Shown here: positions 8,467 through 18,052 of the stretch, one piece after another
How positions within the stretch are numbered: the first letter of the stretch is position 1
How the letters are laid out: every line of letters begins with the position of its first letter
From: Haloarcula nitratireducens
Lineage (GTDB): Archaea; Halobacteriota; Halobacteria; Halobacteriales; Haloarculaceae
Direction: 5' to 3'
Assembly: GCF_019599505.1 (NCBI RefSeq)
Contig: NZ_RKLT01000014.1
Span: 1 to 64,000 of the forward strand
Length of the DNA: 64,000 bases
Notes under the pieces: generated by a model
What the model was told of the DNA's origin: nothing
Seen by the model: the letters and a program-made list of their open reading frames with translations, nothing else
Databases searched by the model: none
Made by a program: the position numbers and the translations under genes

Positions 8467-11051
8467 CGTGAGCCCTCCTCCAAGAGACAGTCCCGGTGAT
8501 CGACGTACCGATAGTTCGGCTCGCCGCCGGCCCCCTCTACGGGGAACCGTTCGTCACCGTCACGACGAGCATTCAATTCAGCAAGCCGATCTTCGACGAA
8601 CGCCTCGAAGGCATCCACATCGTCGGTGAAGTAGTTCTGAGTACGGATTCGGAGCAAGTGCCGTAGTGCCTGCTCACACCCGTTCCTCACATATTTGTAG
8701 TCGCCGACCACCTCCTGCATGCGCTCGATGAGCGCTTGCCCGAATGAGGAAGCAATGAGTTCGTCGCTATCACGTGTCGCTGGGAACGCTTCGGCCTCGA
8801 GCACAGCCTGATACGTCTCGTAGCCTACCTTCGAGAAGGTCTTATTGCAGTCGTTCGCCGCGTCTTCCTGTAACTCCGTAAAGACGGCCGGCCGCTGGAT
8901 ATACGCCTCGTAACTGCAGGGATAATACGAAACCGTCGTCAGACAGTCATCCAGTGACGCGTCGCCAGCCACGAGCTCGTCGAGCGTCTCCAAGAAATGG
9001 AAGAACGTGAACTGAAGTTCCTCGTCGGGTTGCTCAGTGCGATAGTGAGCTAGATACAGCAGTGCCTGAAAATTCGGCGTGTCACTTGGCGGGTCGAGTG
9101 CCGAATTTTTGACCACCGAGTAAGCGGACTTCTTGGCTCCGCTCTTGTAATCGAGGAGCTGGGTCGGGCCGTGGACAAGGTCGAGCTTGCCCTTGAGGCT
9201 AATCTCGTCGTTCTCGAACCAGCACTCAGTATGTGGTGTCTCGACTGGCCGGTCATAGTACTCCGCAAAGAAGTTCTCTCCCCAGCCACCGTCGGCGGTG
9301 AGAAATGCCGTGCCCTGTGGTGGGTTCTCGTCGAGATACTCGACGATCGTCTGGAGCCCCAGCCGGTATTCGGTGCGCCGAACGTCTCGATCCACACGCC
9401 GCAGGAACGGCTCGACTTCCTCGAGCATGACGTCCGCAACTGCATCAAGCTCGTCCTCTGTAACGACGTCCGGGTGTGCTACGTAAAACTCCGCAAAGTC
9501 GTGGAAGAGATTTCCCTCCACGAAGTGGTCTTTGTCGGGTCCATCAACTAGACGACTATAGAAGTAATCGCGAGGCGAGTTGACGTAACTACTGAGACTC
9601 GATTGGCTGATCAGCTCGACTGAGTCCGTCGAGACATCGATGGCTTCTGTCTCGAACCCATCTTGGCTCGATCGAGATGTCCGTGAGTACGAAATTGACT
9701 CGAGATCGCTGAACCGCTCGAAGGACTCGTCGAACAGCTTCTCGAAATAGAGACACGGCGTGACTGGCGTTCCGCCAGCAGTGTCCTGAACGAGATAATA
9801 CTGGTCGACGCCATTCTGCAGCAGTAACTGGAACTGCCGAATATTTCGTTCGAACTCCTGGTCACTATCGACCCATGGCCGGCGGGGCGAGGAGTGGGTC
9901 CAGTCCTCGTCGACACCAAGATAGAAGACAATGGGCCGGTCGACATGAGCGGCCGATTTAGCATCCGCGAGTAGGACTCCATCGTTCTCCCGATCCATCG
10001 GGACGTCGTAGGTCCGGAGATAGAATTCGAGGCGGTCGACCGCCGCCTCGGTGACATAGTCATCTAGAATTCCGAGGGTCGCAAGTTCATCGCGGAACGC
10101 GTCGAGTTGGCTATCCGTAATATCCTCATAGGCATCGATGGCTGCATCGAACGTCGTAGTGCTGATCCCATGCCTGAATTCTAATAGCCACTCGGCGGCT
10201 GGGTCGTCAAGATCCACAAGCCGCTTCTCATCGTGTTCAATGCCGATCGACAGTCCCAGCTGGGTCAATACTGGTCTAACGTCACTCACCGGCGTCTCGT
10301 CGCCCGCATGAGCACTCCGAAGCAGTTGGAGAAAGGCTCGATGGTCTGACTCGTCGGTAAAGCCCGGTCCACCATAGTAGGGAATGTCGGCAGCTTCGAG
10401 CGCTGATTCAACAAGTGCAGAGTAATTGCTGGACGCGTCAAGCACAACCCCGACCTCATCGGCGTTGTCCGTCGTGACGGTCTCGAGCAGCGTGTCCACG
10501 ATCGCGGCTGGCGAGTCGAGAATGCGGAAGGGTGGGTGGTCGAATGCCTCGTCCGTGAATGGATCGATGGTCTCGTATTCAGCTGGTAGAATCGAACGCT
10601 CAAGTTCGGTAAACTGCTGGTATCCCACAACGGCAACAGACGGCTCAGCATCGATTTCGTACTCGGTGAGGCGACGTGATGTCGTATCCATGTCGGCGAT
10701 ACACTCAACCGCGGTGCGAGTCGCAGGCGTGTCGAACGCCTCGTACTCCAAGATCGCATCGACAGTGCCCTGGTACTCCCAGCACTGGAGGATATTCCCG
10801 ACGACATAGGACGCTTCCTTCCAGCTCAGCGCTGTCTGTTCGATGACCTCGAGAAACGCCAGCCGATCCTCGGCTGCTTCCCGTCGTTGCGCAGCCAGCC
10901 GGCGTGGAGTAATCGCAAACGGGCCGAAATGTGGTTTGTCGAGGTGGCGATTCAAGGCACTCGCCAATGGGGCATCAGGGACGAGAACGAGATCGAAGTC
11001 CTTGCAGTCCGTATACAGTGTGTCAAGAGATTTTGCCCGCGTAATAGACAT
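8463..11051 (-). CDS. AddB-like protein with C-terminal PD-(D/E)XK nuclease
   Basis: Partner of the downstream AddA-like helicase, to which it is joined by a four-base overlap. I chose the ATG at 11051 (MSITRAKSLDTLY), preceded by AGGAT, because the longer frame has a non-haloarchaeal N-terminus. The N-terminal half looks like an inactivated helicase fold with no Walker A, as in AddB. The C-terminal nuclease has KGKLDLVHGP followed by LLDYKSGAKKS (about residue 632 of the protein), the acidic residue and Asp-x-Lys of Cas4/RecB nucleases. I could not find the four-cysteine iron-sulphur pattern of bacterial AddB. Together the pair should form a two-nuclease helicase complex. Confidence 0.75.
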   Translation of the reverse strand: MSITRAKSLDTLYTDCKDFDLVLVPDAPLASALNRHLDKPHFGPFAITPRRLAAQRREAAEDRLAFLEVIEQTALSWKEASYVVGNILQCWEYQGTVDAILEYEAFDTPATRTAVECIADMDTTSRRLTEYEIDAEPSVAVVGYQQFTELERSILPAEYETIDPFTDEAFDHPPFRILDSPAAIVDTLLETVTTDNADEVGVVLDASSNYSALVESALEAADIPYYGGPGFTDESDHRAFLQLLRSAHAGDETPVSDVRPVLTQLGLSIGIEHDEKRLVDLDDPAAEWLLEFRHGISTTTFDAAIDAYEDITDSQLDAFRDELATLGILDDYVTEAAVDRLEFYLRTYDVPMDRENDGVLLADAKSAAHVDRPIVFYLGVDEDWTHSSPRRPWVDSDQEFERNIRQFQLLLQNGVDQYYLVQDTAGGTPVTPCLYFEKLFDESFERFSDLESISYSRTSRSSQDGFETEAIDVSTDSVELISQSSLSSYVNSPRDYFYSRLVDGPDKDHFVEGNLFHDFAEFYVAHPDVVTEDELDAVADVMLEEVEPFLRRVDRDVRRTEYRLGLQTIVEYLDENPPQGTAFLTADGGWGENFFAEYYDRPVETPHTECWFENDEISLKGKLDLVHGPTQLLDYKSGAKKSAYSVVKNSALDPPSDTPNFQALLYLAHYRTEQPDEELQFTFFHFLETLDELVAGDASLDDCLTTVSYYPCSYEAYIQRPAVFTELQEDAANDCNKTFSKVGYETYQAVLEAEAFPATRDSDELIASSFGQALIERMQEVVGDYKYVRNGCEQALRHLLRIRTQNYFTDDVDAFEAFVEDRLAELNARRDGDERFPVEGAGGEPNYRYVDHRDCLLEEGSR

Positions 11052-11177
11052 ATCCTGGCGAATGTAAGTAATGCGTAAAAATGTAATGCTGGTAATATCC
11101 TGATGAAAGTAAAGGAGATACTGCAGGACCTGTGGCTGAACCACTCGCGTGTTGGCCTGAGACCTATCTGCTGCAAC

Positions 11178-11552
11178 TCAGACCTGCTCGAGAGCCCCGT
11201 CAACAGTTAGTGGGACCTCCTCACCACTCACACCGAACCTCTGGAACCAACTCTCGTGCATTTCTCGCTTGAGCGTTATTCTGATTTCGGCATGTGGATT
11301 ACTCTCTACGAAGTTTTGAAGCGACTCGTCACTCTCCCAGGCAGCAACTGCCCAAAATTTCTTCTGGGCTAGCTTGGCACGCAGCGCATAGCCAACTAGC
11401 CCATCCGACTCTGCAAGCTGTGTTTCGATCGCCCGAGTATGCCAGAGAACCTTTGGTACTGTCCGGTATCGCGATGGGTGCAGATACCCGACGACGCCTT
11501 GGAGTTCGGCTTCCGGGTCCGGTTCGATGAAGGATTGCCACGTGAAATCCAT
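11178..11552 (-). CDS. Dimeric alpha/beta-barrel (monooxygenase-like, DUF3291-type) protein
   Basis: A 124-residue protein read from the ATG at 11552 (MDFTWQSF). The pattern RTVPKVLWHTRAIETQLAES, then GYALRAKLAQKKFWAVAAWESDESLQNFVESNPH resembles the ferredoxin-like antibiotic-biosynthesis-monooxygenase/DUF3291 fold, where the FWAVAAWES strand and the following helix are characteristic. Such proteins are small cytoplasmic enzymes or ligand binders of varied function. It lies alone between the AddB-like gene and a nuclease-like gene on the same strand. Substrate unknown. Confidence 0.6.
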   Translation of the reverse strand: MDFTWQSFIEPDPEAELQGVVGYLHPSRYRTVPKVLWHTRAIETQLAESDGLVGYALRAKLAQKKFWAVAAWESDESLQNFVESNPHAEIRITLKREMHESWFQRFGVSGEEVPLTVDGALEQV

Positions 11553-11780
11553 GGTGTTAGTTAACATATAACGCAATCCGAGATAGCCTTTCCGTTATTG
11601 CTCTACAGAGATGGTTGTGAGAGGTACAGAGCCGTCGGTGACGATAATGGTAGTTCGTGGAGCCGATTGCTGAAGTCGATCTTCCTGGTCAGCGATCCAG
11701 TTCTGCCGAGTTTTAAAGGTTGAAACAAAGCCCGTAGAGTAAGAGATGTCTGGTCAGTATTGTCTGCCATAGCGGTAAAC

Positions 11781-12782
11781 TTACTCGTCACCTTCCAATT
11801 CGGTAGTATACTCTGGGTTTGTTTGCAGCGTCGAGAATGAGACATAGCGATGTCCCTGTACGAAGGCAACGGTCCGGTTGGAGTCACTGGCCGTCTTATT
11901 GTTCGTAACTGGGCGGTCGATCTCGATATCATCATCGAGGAAGATGACCTTCTCAGTCTCGCCATGCCGCTCTGATCCATCTTCCTGAAATTGTGTGACT
12001 GCAGCAAGCAGTTGCTCTCGCTGTGTCTCTGAAAGATCTGCGTGATTCCGAACTGTGTTTTCGGTAAGTTCGATACTCTCGATCGCATCCATTACTTCTG
12101 GGACAGCCGTTTTGATTTCACCGTCAGTGTAAAAGGCAAGATGGGAAACGGGTTTGAACGATCGATTCGGCTGGCAGAAGTAGAGTCCATGCTCTTGATA
12201 CTCGGGCCAGGCCTTACGCGCAGCGACGACTAACACTCGGTCTGCTTTGCCACTCACGAGGTCTTCATCATAGAGAAAGCGGCTGAGCTCGCGTAGCAGG
12301 AACGCTTCTCGTTCTGTGGGGACGGACATGCTCGCCTCGACAGTCCCGACATCTCGCTCAAGCACCGTCTCAATAGTATCGATAAGCATATCGAAATTGG
12401 TCCACACGATCCGCTCATCATCGACTACTGCGACCTCATCGGGACATCGCCCGTCAGGAGTCAACACGAGCAGACGCTGTAGTTCTGCTGCATCCTCATT
12501 AAGCGCCTGTAGATGATTGTCGAGTTGTGCTCTGTCGACGGCATCACGACTCGTCTTTGTCTCAAACCAGAGGGCAGTCGAGCTCCTGATAGCAGCATCT
12601 GGGACTGAGTCTGTGCCAGCTACCTGATTATCGAACGAGACGAGTGAGAGATCTGATTCGTCGGTTAATGCTTCCAAGATATCTTCCGCTAATTGGTTGT
12701 TGATGTGCTCAAGGACAGCAACGATAGTCGATGTGACTCTGTTCTCACCCTGTGTGTATGTCGAAAAGAGTGGGTTTGGCAT
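11781..12782 (-). CDS. PD-(D/E)XK-like nuclease-domain protein, function unknown
   Basis: Read from ATG 12782 (MPNPLFSTYTQGENRVTSTIVAVLEHIN), the start typical of a haloarchaeal family found in accessory regions. Residues 40-75 contain VPDAAIRSSTALWFETKTSRDA: an acidic residue, then Glu-x-Lys on a strand, matching the restriction-endonuclease-like core. The helix after it (AQLDNHLQALNEDA) continues the fold. The C-terminal half is alpha/beta with a helical segment and a final beta section (NRTVAFVQGHRYVSFSTLQTNPEY). It could be a nuclease of a defence system or a non-catalytic nucleic-acid binder. Neighbouring nuclease genes support a role in DNA transactions. Confidence 0.6.
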   Translation of the reverse strand: MPNPLFSTYTQGENRVTSTIVAVLEHINNQLAEDILEALTDESDLSLVSFDNQVAGTDSVPDAAIRSSTALWFETKTSRDAVDRAQLDNHLQALNEDAAELQRLLVLTPDGRCPDEVAVVDDERIVWTNFDMLIDTIETVLERDVGTVEASMSVPTEREAFLLRELSRFLYDEDLVSGKADRVLVVAARKAWPEYQEHGLYFCQPNRSFKPVSHLAFYTDGEIKTAVPEVMDAIESIELTENTVRNHADLSETQREQLLAAVTQFQEDGSERHGETEKVIFLDDDIEIDRPVTNNKTASDSNRTVAFVQGHRYVSFSTLQTNPEYTTELEGDE

Positions 12783-13042
12783 GCATCTGAATATAAATGG
12801 CCATCCCAAAAACAGTAGGGCCATTCAAGCGATTGTCACTCAGACAATCCATTCTTCCACTGGGGTTCTGGAGTGTGAGTGACAGGATAGGCCCGTAAAA
12901 CACAGATCAGCTGAGTCGCTCTAATACACTGACTATTGGATCATGAACTCAGCAGCAGACCGGTTTGAAGACCGCAGAGAATACTGTTCATGGATCAGGC
13001 AGTTCTAGTTGGGGTATAAGTCAACTCAGAAACCACATCCAG

Positions 13043-13908
13043 ATGGAACTGATGAATGAAGCCGGCGTATATGATCCAGACTGGGCAGACTTAGAGTGGT
13101 CCCCGTGGCTCCAGCTTGATGCCGACGGCGACGAATTATCGACGCTGTCAACGGACGCGGGCCTCTATCGAGTCCGCCACGACGCCTACGAAGGGCTCAT
13201 TTACATCGGCGAGACAGGACGCAGTCTCCGAGGACGAATCCGCTCGCTGATTCGGAACGTCTTCGAGACTGAGATGCCCTATAGCGATCCACATACTGCT
13301 TCACCAAGTCTCTGGGCGATCGTCGATCAGCATGGCCCAGGCTTCGAAATCTCAGGGGCCACACCGCCAGCAGCCACTGATAAGCAGCAACGAAAAGCAA
13401 TCGAAGATGCGCTGATCGCACTTCATCGACGAGAGACCCGTACAAATCTAATCGGGAATTTCGGGCGGATGCCACCCGGCTACAGCAAATCGAAACAACG
13501 CAGCGCAGGCATTCGAGGCAATCGAACCGATGCAAATCAGCGTAGCTTTCAGGACGGAATTGACCCACTCACATGGGAAAACCCGGATGGACTTACCGAC
13601 GCGGACTGGATGGGTCTGTCCTGGTCGACACCCACACGCCTTAGTGAACTCGACAGTACCGTCCCCGCAGAAGTGGCCTCTATCGACTCTGGGATCCCGA
13701 TGCTGTGCCACCACTCGAATACATTGGTGAATCAGTCACGCTTAGCGATCGCCTGCGTCGTCACAAACGCAATCGTGACCCGAACCTCGCTGTATCCTAC
13801 ACGACTCCGGAAGCCTTCACTGAGAAATTTCAGTTGAGCCAAGCCGAATCGACGCTTCTCGGCGCCCACTGGCTGGCCTGTGGAATGGCGCCCCGCGATC
13901 AATATTAG
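13043..13908 (+). pseudogene. Tandem GIY-YIG protein split by a one-base frameshift
   Basis: The first half (from ATG 13043) contains a GIY-YIG fold: GLYRVRHDAYEGLIYIGETGRSL near residue 35. The frame breaks at about 13675, where adding one G in GAAGTGGCC restores GLYRLWDPDAVPPLEYIGES and the rest to the stop at 13906-13908. Both halves share the layout DW-x-x-LxWS ... LYR ... YIGE ... LxxRxR, so the ancestral protein had two repeated domains. The upstream frame alone would end at 13837 with unrelated residues. This could be a dead gene, a programmed frameshift or a base-call error. GIY-YIG proteins cut DNA in repair, restriction or homing. Confidence 0.7.
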
Positions 13909-14055
13909 CTGTCAGAGACCCAGCCAATAGACTTGTTCTCACTACACGTGCAGATAATGCCATACGAGGCAGTGGACCCGACGCTGTCATACGAATATTC
14001 CACGAACTTTACGTGACTACAAGCAACTGGTAACTTAGTGACAAACGACCGCCGG

Positions 14056-15705
14056 ATGACCACCGACCGCTTCTACGGCGGTGTAACAAATCGATTAGAC
14101 AATCTTCGCGCTTGCTTGGCGTATATCCACGAAAACTCGCCGACCCGCGAAAATCTCACGCAGTGGGTGATCGACAATACCCGCGCATCAAGCCCCGAGG
14201 CCATCGACCACCACCTGGCTTTCCTCGATGCGATCGACCTCATCCAACTCGATACAACGGCCTGTGAGTTAGCTTACTACGGCGAGCAGTGGCTCGACGA
14301 TCAAGACCGTGCGACACTCTACGCTGCCCTCTCAGAGGGCGTCAAAGGCTTCGATACGCTCCTCCAGGCTCTCGCTGAGGAACCTCGCACTGACACTGAC
14401 CTGATGGACATCCTCGTCAGCGAATTCGAAGAGGCGAAAATGACCAAACCCGGGCCGGCGATCCGCCATCGCGAGTGGCTCCAAGTTCTGGGCTATGCCA
14501 AGCGCGAGGGTGACACGACGTATCTCACCGACGCCGGTCGCGATGCGCTCGGAGAACAATACACCGGAGTGTACCACGCCACACACAGCCCGCCACCGGG
14601 CGTCGAGATCGGCGATCAGCTTACACAGGCGGATATCGAGACTATCTTCGACACGGGCTTTGGCTATCAAATCTCGGGCATCAACCCTCGCCGAGATGCG
14701 AGTGACAACCAGTATTTGCTCGTGTTTGCGACCGAGGACGGCCCCTACAATGATACCGTTACACAGGGCCAGTTCAAGTATATCGGTGAAGGTCTAGAGG
14801 GTGACCAGAGTACAAATTCACCCGGCAATTCCGTGCTCATCGATGCCATCGAGACGGATATCCCAGTCCATTTCTTCTACCAGGCGACCGATGCCACTGG
14901 CTGGGCCTATCAGGGGCTTGTCGACGTCCTCGAGTGGGAGTTTGAACCCCGTGATGGCCGAGAAGTGCTCGTTTTCACCATGGCCCATCAGGAGAGTACC
15001 AGAAGCGAGTGGACGACAGCTGTACGCGAACAACTCCAGCAGTATCATGACCTACACAACTCCGAGAGAGTCACTCTAGACGAGATCTATGACTTTGTAG
15101 CCGACGATCTCACACAGCAGTTCCCGGATAATGATGACGTCCGTGCGAAGATCCATCAACAACTCCAGATCCTCCGAGACCAGGGTGACGTCGAATTGCT
15201 CGACGATGCTAGGACGTATCGCCTCACGTTCGAGCCCGACGTCGAGACTGTCGAGACAGAGCTCCAAGCCAAGCTGGAGACAGAGCCACAGCTTACAAGC
15301 GACAATGAAGAGTTCACTGAACAGAAACACCGTGTCCGTGACCAGGCGTTCGCTCGGCTCGTGAAAGCCGCCTACGATAATCGCTGTGCAATCTGTGATC
15401 GCCGTCGAGAAACACCAGCAGGGACGCCTGAAGTTGAGGCGGCACATATCTACCCGAAAAGTGAGCAGGGAGCTGATGACCCACGCAATGGGCTAGCCTT
15501 GTGCAAACTCCACCACTGGGCCTTCGACACTGGGTGGCTCGCGATTAGCGATGACTATACCATCGTAGTCGCCGACGCTCCAGAGCGAGATGGCTATCAC
15601 GAGTTCAAGCAACTCGAAGGGACACCACTCAGTCTGCCAGCGAACGAGGCAATGGTGCCCCATCGACTGTTTCTCGAACACCATCGCGAGTTGTGGAACT
15701 TCTGA
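14056..15705 (+). CDS. HNH endonuclease of the modification-dependent (McrA-like) type
   Basis: A 549-residue multidomain protein. Residues 1-180 hold tandem winged-helix-like segments. Residues about 198-300 (GFGYQISGINPRR ... YLLVFATEDGPYNDTV ... YQGLVDVLEWEFEP) resemble the SRA/DUF3427-like sensor of type IV enzymes such as ScoMcrA. The C-terminal HNH nuclease spans about 440-500: two Cys (CAICDRR), then EVEAAHIYPKSEQGADDPRNGLALCKLHHWAFD, with the catalytic His, metal-binding Asn and second Cys-His pair all present. It probably recognises modified (methylated or phosphorothioated) DNA and cuts it. I use ATG 14056; a GTG at 14038 is also possible. Confidence 0.8.
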   Translation: MTTDRFYGGVTNRLDNLRACLAYIHENSPTRENLTQWVIDNTRASSPEAIDHHLAFLDAIDLIQLDTTACELAYYGEQWLDDQDRATLYAALSEGVKGFDTLLQALAEEPRTDTDLMDILVSEFEEAKMTKPGPAIRHREWLQVLGYAKREGDTTYLTDAGRDALGEQYTGVYHATHSPPPGVEIGDQLTQADIETIFDTGFGYQISGINPRRDASDNQYLLVFATEDGPYNDTVTQGQFKYIGEGLEGDQSTNSPGNSVLIDAIETDIPVHFFYQATDATGWAYQGLVDVLEWEFEPRDGREVLVFTMAHQESTRSEWTTAVREQLQQYHDLHNSERVTLDEIYDFVADDLTQQFPDNDDVRAKIHQQLQILRDQGDVELLDDARTYRLTFEPDVETVETELQAKLETEPQLTSDNEEFTEQKHRVRDQAFARLVKAAYDNRCAICDRRRETPAGTPEVEAAHIYPKSEQGADDPRNGLALCKLHHWAFDTGWLAISDDYTIVVADAPERDGYHEFKQLEGTPLSLPANEAMVPHRLFLEHHRELWNF

Positions 15706-15848
15706 GCTAGCACAGCACTACACACCACTAGCTCCCAAAAGAGACGTTCAGTAGAGCGGTGTCTCTGGAAACGAGAGTTAGAAGGAGAGCTTCCCTTCGA
15801 ACCGACGAGCCACCCATTCATGTGACAATACCTGGGCCAATCCGATCC

Positions 15849-16901
15849 TCAGTCGAACTTGATCACTGGCTTGATGATCCCTTCCTCCTTGCTATCCATG
15901 AGGTGGAACCCCTCGTCGATCTCGTCGAAGGCAAACTCGTGGGTGGTCATCCGCGTTGGGTCAACTTTCTTGGTTTCGAGCAGTCGCAACAGTCGCTGAA
16001 GCCGAAGGCGACCACCAGGACAGAGTGAGGTTACGATATCTTTCTCGGCCATCCCGACGCCCCATGCCTCCCGAGGGATATCCACGTATTCACCGTCACC
16101 GTGATAGCCGACATTCGAGATTACACCACCGGGTTTGGTGACCTCGATACAGTTCTGGAATGTCGTGTTCGACCCTAACGCCTCGATGGCCGCGTCAACT
16201 CCTTCACCGTCCGTAAGATCCATGATCGCTTCGACCGTGTCTACCTCGGTGTAATCGACGATCTCGTCCGCGCCGTAGAACTCGGCGAATTCCTGGCGTT
16301 TCGGAACATTCTCCACGGCGATGATCTGCCCTGCACCCTGGAGAGCTGCCCCTTGCGTCGCCATGAGCCCGACCGGGCCTTGGGCGAACACCGCGACGGT
16401 TCCCCCGACAGGGATGTCCGCTCGTTCGGCCGCTCTGAAGCCGGTACTCATCATGTCTGTGACGTACGCCGCAGCCTCGTCGCTGACGGAGTCCGGGATC
16501 AGAGCCATGTTCGCATCCGCGTCGTTAACGTGGAAGTAGTCGGCGAACACGCCATCCTTGACGTTCGCGAATTTCCACCCACCAAGCGCTTGTTCGGACT
16601 GTGAGGGGTGACCGTCTTGGGCGGCCAATGACCCCCAGTCCGGCGTGATCGCACCGACAGCAACCCGATCGCCCGGTTCGAAGATTTCGACTGCCTCACC
16701 GACCTCTTCGACGATTCCGACGGCCTCGTGGCCGAGTGTGATATCCTCGCGCTCTCCAATGGCACCGTGGACCGTGTGAACATCTGAGGTGCAGACGAGG
16801 CCCAGTGTCGGCTGAACGATCGCGTCGTTCGGCCCCGCCTCAGGTCGGTTCTTCTCGACGAACCCTGTCTCTCCAATCGAACGCATCACGTATGCTTGCA
16901 T
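15849..16901 (-). CDS. Zinc-dependent secondary alcohol dehydrogenase (MDR family)
   Basis: The sequence closely follows the Thermoanaerobacter-type NADP-dependent secondary alcohol dehydrogenase along its whole 350 residues: CTSDVHTVHGAIGER, LGHEAVG, AITPDWGS, GGWKFANVKDGVFADYFHVNDAD, GPVGLM, SLCPGGRLRLQRL. The catalytic zinc ligands Cys37, His58 and Asp149 are present. The reaction is interconversion of secondary alcohols and ketones with a nicotinamide cofactor. At the end of the second Rossmann strand the enzyme has AVENV, with an acidic Glu197 where the NADP-preferring enzymes have Gly-Ser-Arg, so NAD preference is likely. It stands alone, with an open upstream region. Confidence 0.9.
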   Translation of the reverse strand: MQAYVMRSIGETGFVEKNRPEAGPNDAIVQPTLGLVCTSDVHTVHGAIGEREDITLGHEAVGIVEEVGEAVEIFEPGDRVAVGAITPDWGSLAAQDGHPSQSEQALGGWKFANVKDGVFADYFHVNDADANMALIPDSVSDEAAAYVTDMMSTGFRAAERADIPVGGTVAVFAQGPVGLMATQGAALQGAGQIIAVENVPKRQEFAEFYGADEIVDYTEVDTVEAIMDLTDGEGVDAAIEALGSNTTFQNCIEVTKPGGVISNVGYHGDGEYVDIPREAWGVGMAEKDIVTSLCPGGRLRLQRLLRLLETKKVDPTRMTTHEFAFDEIDEGFHLMDSKEEGIIKPVIKFD

Positions 16902-17314
16902 GATCGAACAGTAGGAACTGACGAGAGCAAGACACTTGGTAACATAGACGGCATTCTACTCAGCTCTCTAGCAGGTATGGGCGATTTCAGAGTCAAAAAC
17001 GGACCTCACACTGTCAAGACTTCACCATACTTCACTTGGCCCGATAGCCTCGCTCATTGAGAGCGGGCCTTGTCCGTGAACTCGACCTCGAACCCGTTCG
17101 GATGGACGTCGAAACGGAATGATGGGTATTGTGTATGTGCACAAATGCAGCACCACGAACCCGAGTAGGACGATGGCCCCGTTGCTCCCCTAGCTGAAGA
17201 GATTATCCCGCTTGACCACTGTAGGTTCTCTATGCAGTGGTTCGAGCAGTTAGTGAACGCCTCGGAAAGCGAGGATGTGTGGATCAGGGTCCAGAGCTTA
17301 GAGGGGCAAGCGGC
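16902..17314. other. Intergenic stretch with a possible coding remnant
   Basis: No complete gene is visible. At 17057-17140 the minus strand encodes YPSFRFDVHPNGFEVEFTDKA followed by a stop, which has haloarchaeal composition and may be the 3' scrap of a lost gene. The rest looks non-coding. Confidence 0.3.
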
Positions 17315-17968
17315 GTGACCGAAGCCCCCCTCCCGGCCGAACATCTCTCGCCGCTCGCCACACTCGTCGAGGAGGTACTCGCAGACGTCGGCTACGAAAT
17401 GCCGGCAGCCACCGACGCCATCAACGACGCTGTCCCCGGCCACGGCGGTCTCTTCGACCCAAATACCTCTTCGTCCGAGTTGCGTCGCGCAATCGAAGAT
17501 CTGCCTGCGTCGGGACTCACTCGCCCACCCGTTCCTGATCCGGCCGACGATACGTTTGTCCTCTACGTCGACGGCAGTTCACGGGGCAACCCCGGCCCAG
17601 CGGGCGCTGGCGCTGTCATTATGGACGCCGAAGAGACCCAACTCGCCCGCTTGAGCCGCCCCGTTGGTTCCCGGACAGGAAACAACACCGCCGAGTACGT
17701 CGCCCTCCAGCTCGGACTTGCCGAATTATTGGCTCGCTACGAGCCACGCAAACTGGAAGTCCGCATCGACTCGATGACGGTCATCCACGACGTCTGGGAA
17801 GGGGATGACCCGACGATTCCGGGTGTCGAAACGTATAGTGGGGCCGTTGCGACAGCACTGTCGAATATCCCCGACCACCAGTACACGCATCTGGCTGACA
17901 GCGATCCCAACCCTGCCGACGCACTGGCAACAGTCGGAGCAGATATCGCGGCACTCGGCCCTGGGTAG
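17315..17968 (+). CDS. rnhA: Ribonuclease HI
   Basis: Cleaves the RNA strand of RNA-DNA hybrids. From the GTG at 17315 (217 aa), the four acidic metal ligands are in place: Asp86 (LYVDGSSRGNPGPAGAGAVI), Glu127 (NNTAEYVAL), Asp152 (VRIDSMTVI) and Asp202 (DPNPADALA). The N-terminal 75 residues are an acidic extension seen in haloarchaeal homologues, with helices that may help substrate binding. I favour the GTG because the upstream part of the frame reads poorly. The last acidic residue replaces the family's usual NxxAD loop as PNPADALA, which matches archaeal type I enzymes. Confidence 0.85.
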   Translation: MTEAPLPAEHLSPLATLVEEVLADVGYEMPAATDAINDAVPGHGGLFDPNTSSSELRRAIEDLPASGLTRPPVPDPADDTFVLYVDGSSRGNPGPAGAGAVIMDAEETQLARLSRPVGSRTGNNTAEYVALQLGLAELLARYEPRKLEVRIDSMTVIHDVWEGDDPTIPGVETYSGAVATALSNIPDHQYTHLADSDPNPADALATVGADIAALGPG

Positions 17969-18052
17969 GGCAGAGATCAATCGAAATTCGAATTGTCCGT
18001 TCTATCGACAACCGAGAATTCTACTGTTGGAACTGCTATCCGACCTCGCAAG

